Source: Flavimaricola sp.
GTDB taxonomy: Bacteria; Pseudomonadota; Alphaproteobacteria; Rhodobacterales; Rhodobacteraceae
DNA: 6,744 nt
Direction: 5' to 3'
Assembly (NCBI GenBank): GCA_023300365.1
Contig: JALZWD010000349.1
Coordinates: 1-6,744 of the forward strand
The stretch's first letter is position 1; the number at the start of each line of letters is the position of its first letter. The notes beneath the pieces are model-generated. The model was not told where the DNA came from. It saw only the letters and a program-made list of their open reading frames with translations, and made no database searches. This document shows positions 1-4,729 of the stretch, piece by piece. Made by a program: the position numbers and the translations under genes.

Positions 1-1377
1 ATCCTTTCAGGCCGGGCTTTGGCCCCAGTTGACCAGCTTATCGGTCAATGGCGCGCCATCGGACGGGCCGGGGCCGCGCATCGCCGCATCGATGCGGTCT
101 TTGCCAACGACACCCCCGAGCCCGAGCGTATTCACCTCGCCGACCCCACAGGCCAGATCAGCGTGAACCGCCTGACCAAATTGGGCGCCGAAAAATCGGG
201 TGGCGCGGACCGTGCAAAAATTCTCTCCGACGTCAGCTTTAGCCTCCAACCCGGCGAAGGCTTGGGTGTGATTGGCAATTCGGCGTCAGGTAAATCCACA
301 TTGGCGCGGCTTTTGGTTGGTGCGGCTCTGGCCGATGCGGGCGAAATCCGCCTTGATGGCGCGACCCCCGATCAATGGGATCCCCAGCGTTTGGGCCGCT
401 CAATCGGCTATCTGCCGCAGATGCTTGAGATGCTGCCCGGATCCATCCGCGATAATATCGCCCGCTTTGATCCCGACACACAAGACGACGACGTGATCGC
501 CGCGGCCAAGCTGACGGGCGTGCACGAGATGATCCTTGGCCTCTCTGATGGCTATGCCACACAGCTTTGCGTGCCCGGCGAGGCACAGCCGCTATCGGGC
601 GGCCAGCTTCAGCGTCTGGGCCTTGCCCGCGCGGTCTTTGGCATGCCGGCTTTGGTGGTGCTGGATGAACCCAACTCTAATCTTGATGTGGCCGGCGACA
701 AGGCCCTGACCCATACGATTGATACTCTGCGCAAGGCAGGCTCGGTGGTGATTGTCATGGCCCACCGCCCGTCGGCTCTTGCTGCGGTGGATAAATTGAT
801 GATCCTTGATGGCGGTGTGACCAAGCTGTTTGGGGATAAAGAAACCGTGCTCAAAGGCGGTCCTGCCGCCCCTGCGAAAGTGGTGGAAAAGGCCCCTATG
901 GCGCCAACGCCAGCTCCGGTGGCTGCGGCACAACCAGAGCCTAATAAGGCCCCAAATCCACAACGCCGCGCAGCGCCGGGGATGCCACAACGCAAACCCA
1001 CCGCCACGCTGTCGGATGCTGGCGTGATCACACCCACAAAACCTGCCGCACGGCCGCACGCGGCACCAGTGCCTGCCAAACAGGCGCTGCCAGCCGCCCA
1101 ACAAAAGGCCGCAGCACCCGCCGACCTTCAAGGCAAAACACGCCCGGCCCAACCGCCTATGCCCAAAGGCCCGCGCGGCTTGATCCAAGACCGCAAGCCT
1201 ATGGCGGGCAATGCCACACCCCCGCAAACCAAACCACAGCCACAGCCAAAGCCTCAATCGGCCAAAGCCGACGCCTTGTTGCGGCCCAAAGCACCACAGC
1301 CGTCCATGGCCGACCTCACCACCCCCAAAGCGGCGCCCCCCAAACCTGCCGATCCAACCAAGAGGCATAGCGCATGA
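1..1377 (+). CDS. Type I secretion ABC transporter, PrtD-type permease/ATPase (5'-truncated by window edge)
   Basis: This is the inner-membrane ATPase that powers one-step export of an unfolded substrate through a T1SS. The reading frame is open from base 1 and begins in SGRALAPVDQLIGQWRAI, the conserved segment at the end of the transmembrane domain of PrtD-family exporters. The true start and roughly 300 residues of membrane domain therefore lie upstream, and the TTG at 19 is not a real start. Numbering from that TTG, the nucleotide-binding domain shows Walker A GNSASGKST (86-94), Q-loop YLPQ (131-134), signature LSGGQ (192-196), Walker B ALVVLDEP (211-218) running into the PrtD-typical NSNLD, and H-loop His249. 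All catalytic elements are intact. After about residue 280 comes a 172-residue Pro/Ala/Lys/Gln-rich tail that is not part of the usual family fold. The stop overlaps the start of the HlyD gene, so the two are translationally coupled. The family assignment is firm; the substrate is inferred from the locus. Confidence 0.95.
   Translation: MLSGRALAPVDQLIGQWRAIGRAGAAHRRIDAVFANDTPEPERIHLADPTGQISVNRLTKLGAEKSGGADRAKILSDVSFSLQPGEGLGVIGNSASGKSTLARLLVGAALADAGEIRLDGATPDQWDPQRLGRSIGYLPQMLEMLPGSIRDNIARFDPDTQDDDVIAAAKLTGVHEMILGLSDGYATQLCVPGEAQPLSGGQLQRLGLARAVFGMPALVVLDEPNSNLDVAGDKALTHTIDTLRKAGSVVIVMAHRPSALAAVDKLMILDGGVTKLFGDKETVLKGGPAAPAKVVEKAPMAPTPAPVAAAQPEPNKAPNPQRRAAPGMPQRKPTATLSDAGVITPTKPAARPHAAPVPAKQALPAAQQKAAAPADLQGKTRPAQPPMPKGPRGLIQDRKPMAGNATPPQTKPQPQPKPQSAKADALLRPKAPQPSMADLTTPKAAPPKPADPTKRHSA
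859..1374 (+). other. Low-complexity basic Pro/Ala-rich C-terminal tail of the ABC transporter
   Basis: This region encodes residues 281-452 counted from the TTG at 19. A hand count gives about 40 Pro, 38 Ala, 26 Lys+Arg and only 8 Asp+Glu in 172 residues, so the tail is strongly basic. It has no Cys and no obvious fold, with runs such as PPQTKPQPQPKPQ. It should be intrinsically disordered and cytoplasmic, because it follows the nucleotide-binding domain. PrtD-family exporters usually end soon after that domain, so this is an extension. Its role is unknown; docking of the acidic substrate is one possibility (inference). Confidence 0.8.
1361..1365 (+). promoter_or_regulatory. Ribosome binding site for the HlyD-family gene
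   Basis: AGAGG lies 8 bases before the ATG at 1374, inside the last codons of the ABC gene. The spacing favours the ATG at 1374 over the in-frame ATG at 1380, which would be 14 bases away. Together with the ATGA overlap it supports coupled translation of exporter and adaptor. Confidence 0.6.
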
Positions 1378-2702
1378 GCATGTTGTCGCAAAACACCTCT
1401 GATGCGCCTGTGCGGCCATTGAACCGCGACCTGCGCAAACCAGCGCTTATTGGCGGCATTGGATTTGCCGTGATGGTTGGCGTGTTGGGCCTTTGGGCGG
1501 CGACCACGGTGATTTCTGGGGCTGTGATTGCGTCGGGACAGGCCATGGTGCAAGGCGACAGCCAAGTGGTGCAAAGCCTTGATGGCGGTGTGGTCGATAG
1601 TATCGCCGTCGAAAACGGGGATCATGTGGCCGCAGGCGAGGTGATGATGCGCCTTGACCCCACATTGCTTTCTATCAACCTCGATATTGCCAAGGGGCGT
1701 TTGGCCGGGGCACTGACCCGTCAGGCCCGCCTGTTGGCCGAACAACAACGGCTTGATACTCTTACGTTCAATTATCCCGCCCTGCCATTTGAACACCCCG
1801 ACACCAGCGCCTATGAGGCCACAGCCCTTGAGGTGTTTCATGCCCGCCGCGCCGTCCTGACCGGCGGCCGCGAACAGTTGGCCGAGGTGTTCTTGCAATT
1901 TGAAAACCGTTTGCAGGGTCTAAATGGGCAAATTAACGCGACACAGGCCCAGATTGACCTGATTGATGGAGATCTGGCGAACATGCGCACGCTGGCCGAT
2001 CAAGGCCTCGCGCGGCAAAGCCAAATGTCGGAGTTGCAACGCACACAATCCGAACTGAGCGGGCGTTTGGCCACGCTTGAGGCCGAGCTTGCGCAATTGG
2101 GCAATCAACGCCGCGATCAAGAAATGCAGACCCTCCAGACCGAACGCAGCTTTATGGAAGAAGTGGTCACCGACCTGCGCGACACAAGCGCATTGGTCGA
2201 AGAACTGACCCTCGAGATCGTCACCCATAGTGCGCAACTTGACCGGATCGATATTCGCGCGCCCGTCGACGGCATTGTCCACGAGATGCAAACCACCACC
2301 GTCGGCGGCATTGTGGCCCCCGGCGGGGTGATCCTTGAGGTGATCCCAACGGGGGGGGATGCCATGACATTTCAGGTACGGGTGGATCCGCATTCCATTG
2401 ATCAGGTCTGGCAAGGGCAGGGCGCCTCGGTCACGCTGGCCTCGCTTGATCCACAAAACACCCCGCAACTTGAGGCGCGGGTGACACGTATCTCGCCCGA
2501 TGTGGTGAGTGATCCGCAAACCGGCGAGCAATTCTACCGGGCCGTTCTGGCGGTGTCACAGACCGAGCTAGACCGTCTGGGTGGCGCCAATTTGGTGCCC
2601 GGCATGCCAATTGAGGCCTATCTTGAGACGGGTGAGCGCACGGTGCTGGCGTATTTGCTGCAACCGTTGAACGGACACCTGCGCCGGGCCTTCCGCGAGT
2701 AA
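1374..2702 (+). CDS. HlyD-family type I secretion periplasmic adaptor (membrane fusion protein)
   Basis: This 442-residue adaptor links the inner-membrane ABC exporter to the outer-membrane factor. The length is normal for the PrtE/HlyD-type family. A short cytoplasmic N-terminus (1-22) with basic residues is followed by one membrane helix (about 23-50). The first lipoyl half-motif is at about 66-95, around QSLDGGVVDSIAVENGDHV. A long alpha-helical coiled-coil hairpin spans about 105-285 and is rich in Leu, Gln and Glu. The second lipoyl half follows at about 291-325, with IDIRAPVDGIV and the GGIVAPGGVILEVIP segment. A beta-barrel/membrane-proximal region follows, and the protein ends in the family-typical LAYLLQPLNGHLRRAFRE. 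The ATG at 1374 overlaps the upstream TGA as ATGA and has an AGAGG at good spacing. No truncation or frameshift is seen. Confidence 0.96.
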   Translation: MSMLSQNTSDAPVRPLNRDLRKPALIGGIGFAVMVGVLGLWAATTVISGAVIASGQAMVQGDSQVVQSLDGGVVDSIAVENGDHVAAGEVMMRLDPTLLSINLDIAKGRLAGALTRQARLLAEQQRLDTLTFNYPALPFEHPDTSAYEATALEVFHARRAVLTGGREQLAEVFLQFENRLQGLNGQINATQAQIDLIDGDLANMRTLADQGLARQSQMSELQRTQSELSGRLATLEAELAQLGNQRRDQEMQTLQTERSFMEEVVTDLRDTSALVEELTLEIVTHSAQLDRIDIRAPVDGIVHEMQTTTVGGIVAPGGVILEVIPTGGDAMTFQVRVDPHSIDQVWQGQGASVTLASLDPQNTPQLEARVTRISPDVVSDPQTGEQFYRAVLAVSQTELDRLGGANLVPGMPIEAYLETGERTVLAYLLQPLNGHLRRAFRE

Positions 2703-2757
2703 TCGTTAAATAAGTCTTAAGATTACCCGACAGGCTAGGAAAACTGCGCCTGAGCGG

Positions 2758-2784
2758 CTCTTGGCCGATTTGGGCCAGAGTTTT
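2758..2784 (+). terminator. Possible rho-independent terminator after the ABC-HlyD pair
   Basis: CTC-T-TGGCC pairs with GGCCA-GAG across the six-base loop GATTTG, giving eight base pairs with one bulged T at 2761. The stem is followed directly by TTTT and then GGTGTTT. The position, 56 bases past the adaptor stop, fits a terminator. The T-tract is short and the stem has a bulge, so termination may be partial. Confidence 0.45.
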
Positions 2785-2911
2785 GGTGTTTCCATGGCAC
2801 AACTGGAGGGAAATACGCAGCCTGGGTGCCGCGTGGCTTGTCCCCGCCAAAGCGCATACGCCATGATGCCTGCAATTGATCCTGTGATCGGCCCTGCCGC
2901 ATCGATGGGAC

Positions 2912-2933
2912 GCCACCGCCGCAAAGGCGGGGC
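2912..2933 (+). promoter_or_regulatory. GC-rich hairpin in the presumed leader of the outer-membrane factor gene
   Basis: GCC-A-CCGCC pairs with GGCGGGGC across the loop GCAAA, an eight-pair, nearly all-GC stem with a single bulged A at 2915. It ends 29 bases before the ATG at 2963. It is followed by ATTTGAGG, so it could act as a weak terminator or attenuator, or simply shape the 5' leader. The structure is seen in the sequence; its function is inference. Confidence 0.4.
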
Positions 2934-2962
2934 ATTTGAGGCTTGGGTAGGCATAAAGAGAT

Positions 2963-3025
2963 ATGACGAAGGTTTTTCGTAAAATGACGGCTGTCTGCGG
3001 GCTGGGGCTTGCGGTGTCGGGCTGT
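2963..3025 (+). other. Lipoprotein signal peptide with lipobox
   Basis: This encodes residues 1-21: basic n-region MTKVFRK, hydrophobic core TAVCGLGLA, then V-S-G-C with the predicted lipidated Cys21. Cleavage by signal peptidase II would leave Cys-Ala-Gln at the mature N-terminus. Cys12 is also present but is not in a lipobox context. Confidence 0.8.
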
Positions 3026-4372
3026 GCCCAACCGCTGGCGTATAATGCGCCGTCCTTCCCGTTTTTGCAGACCTATTCACATGTACAAGACCCGGCCCCG
3101 GTGCTGTTGAATAATGCCGCATGGTGGCTCGAACTTGAGGACCCAACCCTTAACCGTTTGATCGCCTTGGGCCTGCGCGACAACCTTGATCTGGCCGCGG
3201 CCCGTGAACGCGTGGAGCAAGCACAGGCCAATCGCAACACCATCAACCGCGGCTTCACGCTAAGCCCCTCGGCCGGTATCACCGCCGTCGGCACCGATAA
3301 TACCGGGCCCGATATCACCGGCATGGCACAGGCGGGGCTGTCTTGGGTGCTTGATCCTTATGGGGCGCGGCGGTCGCAAGAAGAGGGCGCCGAGGCCCGT
3401 ATCGTACAGGCCGGCGCCGAACGGGATGCCGCGCAATTGCTGGTGGTGTTCAATATTGCCACCGCCTATGCCCAACTGCGCTTTCAACAACGCACCGTGG
3501 AAATTAGCCAACGCGAGATGAACAATCGCAACGCCACATTGTCGCTGACGCGCACCCTGCGTGACGCCGATCAGGCCACGCGCCTTGAAACCGTGCGCAG
3601 CAGCGCGCGCGTTGCCGAAATTCGCGGCCGCATGCCCGCCCTTGAGGCCGCCGTCACCGCCACATTGCACGAGATCGCGGTATTAACAGGCACCCAACCG
3701 GGCGGTTTGCCCGCAGACCTCACCAGCCAGCTTGTCCATGGCTCAGGACAGCTGTCGCCACAGCTATCTCCGCAAGTGGGCATCCCCGCCGATCTGTTGC
3801 GCAACCGACCCGACATCGCCATCGCCGAGGCCGCCTATTACGCCGCCGTGGCGGATGTGGGTGTGGCACAGGCCGCCCTGTATCCGCGCCTGTCGCTTAC
3901 GGGGGCGATCACGCTGAATGGTCTTGCAGGCAGTGCAAATGGCGCGGAGTATTTCTTTGGTCCGGTCTTAAACCTGCCCGACTTGCCAATTGGCACCACA
4001 CGGGCCGCCGTTGAGGCGCGGCATTCCATCGCCCGCGAGGCGCATATTGTATGGAAATCCACAGTGCTCAACGCCATCCTCGAGGTCGAAACCGCCCTAA
4101 GCGATTATGACGCCACCCTAGCGGCCTTGGGGGCCGCCCATGAGGCCACAGCCCTGTATGCCGAAGCCCGCCGCCTGACCGGAGAAGTTTTGCGCAGCGG
4201 CGAAGGCACGCTAAGCGATCTCATCCTTGCCGAAGAAGCCTTTGATACATCCGAGCAAATCCACGCCGAAATACACCGCGACGCCGCGACCCAGTTCATC
4301 GCCCTCAACATCAGATTAGGGGCCGGACACGCAGTCGACGCCACAGACTTGCGGCCAACAGAAGGTCGGTAA
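2963..4372 (+). CDS. Outer-membrane factor lipoprotein of the NodT/TolC efflux family, likely T1SS outer-membrane channel
   Basis: This 469-residue protein would form the trimeric outer-membrane and periplasmic duct. It opens with MTKVFRK and a hydrophobic stretch ending in VSGC, a lipobox that places the lipidated Cys at residue 21. Residue +2 is Ala, not Asp, consistent with outer-membrane sorting. Family motifs follow: WWLELEDPTLNRLIALGL (54-71), the helical RERVEQAQANRNTINRG region (81-97), IPADLLRNRPDIAIAEA (274-290), GVAQAALYPRLSLTG (300-314) and GPVLNLPDLPIG (333-344). These mark the two repeated OEP halves. The length is typical. The ATG at 2963 is preferred over the ATG at 2984 because it supplies the positive n-region (Lys3, Arg6, Lys7) of the signal; its Shine-Dalgarno is poor (AAAGAG, very close). 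NodT relatives mostly serve RND pumps, so a T1SS role is inferred from the adjacent exporter and adaptor. Confidence 0.92.
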   Translation: MTKVFRKMTAVCGLGLAVSGCAQPLAYNAPSFPFLQTYSHVQDPAPVLLNNAAWWLELEDPTLNRLIALGLRDNLDLAAARERVEQAQANRNTINRGFTLSPSAGITAVGTDNTGPDITGMAQAGLSWVLDPYGARRSQEEGAEARIVQAGAERDAAQLLVVFNIATAYAQLRFQQRTVEISQREMNNRNATLSLTRTLRDADQATRLETVRSSARVAEIRGRMPALEAAVTATLHEIAVLTGTQPGGLPADLTSQLVHGSGQLSPQLSPQVGIPADLLRNRPDIAIAEAAYYAAVADVGVAQAALYPRLSLTGAITLNGLAGSANGAEYFFGPVLNLPDLPIGTTRAAVEARHSIAREAHIVWKSTVLNAILEVETALSDYDATLAALGAAHEATALYAEARRLTGEVLRSGEGTLSDLILAEEAFDTSEQIHAEIHRDAATQFIALNIRLGAGHAVDATDLRPTEGR

Positions 4373-4387
4373 AACAGTGATATTAAA

Positions 4388-4415
4388 CAATAATTTAACA
4401 TAATGTTGATTATTG
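4388..4415. repeat. AT-rich inverted repeat between the convergent genes
   Basis: CAATAAT at 4388-4394 is the exact reverse complement of ATTATTG at 4409-4415. The interior AACAT-A-ATGTT (4397-4407) continues the dyad, interrupted by TT on the left and G on the right. As RNA it could fold to an AT-rich stem with an ATAAT loop. It sits 15 bases after the outer-membrane factor stop and 68 bases beyond the stop of the opposing gene. Neither side has a long T-run, so it is not a classical terminator; it may still end transcription from either side or bind a protein. Confidence 0.5.
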
Positions 4416-4483
4416 GCCGCGCAATTTTGGCCAGGGCACATTCTAAACTGGGAAGCGACGTTTTCTTCGGGAACGCGGCTAAA

Positions 4484-4729
4484 TCACAGGATGTCATCTG
4501 GGGTTGCGTGAATTTGAAAGAAGTCACTGGCGTCAATTTCTGCGGCGACTACGTCTGACAAAATAAGGCGCTCGCCTGACGTTGTGCGGAAGTTCACACT
4601 TGTTTGGCCATTATATGTCTGTTCGGTTCGGATCAGATCAGCATAGATTAACCCATCGGCGAGTGCGATCTTGTCTAGACCGTCTTCCCAATCCGCAATG
4701 GAAATTCCTTCATCCCCAAGACCAAACTG
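4484..4729 (-). other. C-terminal type I secretion signal region
   Basis: This encodes residues 670-750, after the RTX block. It contains D-W-E-D-G-L-D-K-I, an Asn-Gly-Gln turn, a GERLILSDV strand and the DASDFFQI element typical of T1SS substrates that end in a PrtD-exported signal. The last residues, Asp-Asp-Ile-Leu, fit the acidic-then-hydrophobic ending known from Erwinia metalloproteases. The signal is uncleaved in this family. Assignment is by resemblance. Confidence 0.7.

Larger units (their letters stand above)
2703..2962. other. 260-base intergenic region without a convincing gene
   Basis: The gap separates the adaptor gene from the outer-membrane factor. It contains a terminator-like hairpin at 2758-2784 and a GC-rich hairpin at 2912-2933. 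Short open frames exist on both strands (for example 2761-2982 +, TTG start). They are small, overlap the next gene's signal-peptide region and resemble no family I recognise. I could not pick out a convincing -35/-10 promoter pair by eye. The gap is long for an operon, so the downstream gene may have its own promoter here. Confidence 0.6.

Noticed and set aside
592..1419. Long open frame on the - strand opposite the ABC transporter (about 275 residues)
   Set aside because: It is antisense to a gene with intact catalytic motifs, its composition (Trp/Arg/Gly/Cys/His-rich) is that of a GC-driven shadow, and no family motif is seen.
2761..2982. Small + strand open frame (73 residues, TTG start) in the gap before the outer-membrane factor
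   Set aside because: It has no recognisable motif and no good ribosome site, overlaps the hairpin and the start of the next gene, and the opposite strand reads equally well.
2984..2986. ATG at 2984 as the start of the outer-membrane factor
   Set aside because: It has a GAAGG 11 bases upstream, but it would remove the Lys/Arg n-region needed for a good lipoprotein signal; the ATG at 2963 is more likely, though not certain.
2706..3146. Overlapping - strand open frames across the gap and the start of the outer-membrane factor
   Set aside because: They run into the signal peptide and OEP region of a clear gene on the other strand and resemble no known protein; best seen as shadows, with a possible dispersed repeat left to be tested.
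4450..4480. Hairpin CGTTTTC-TTC-GGGAACG as a terminator in the convergent gap
   Set aside because: The stem needs two G-U pairs that exist only in the + strand RNA, and no T-run follows.
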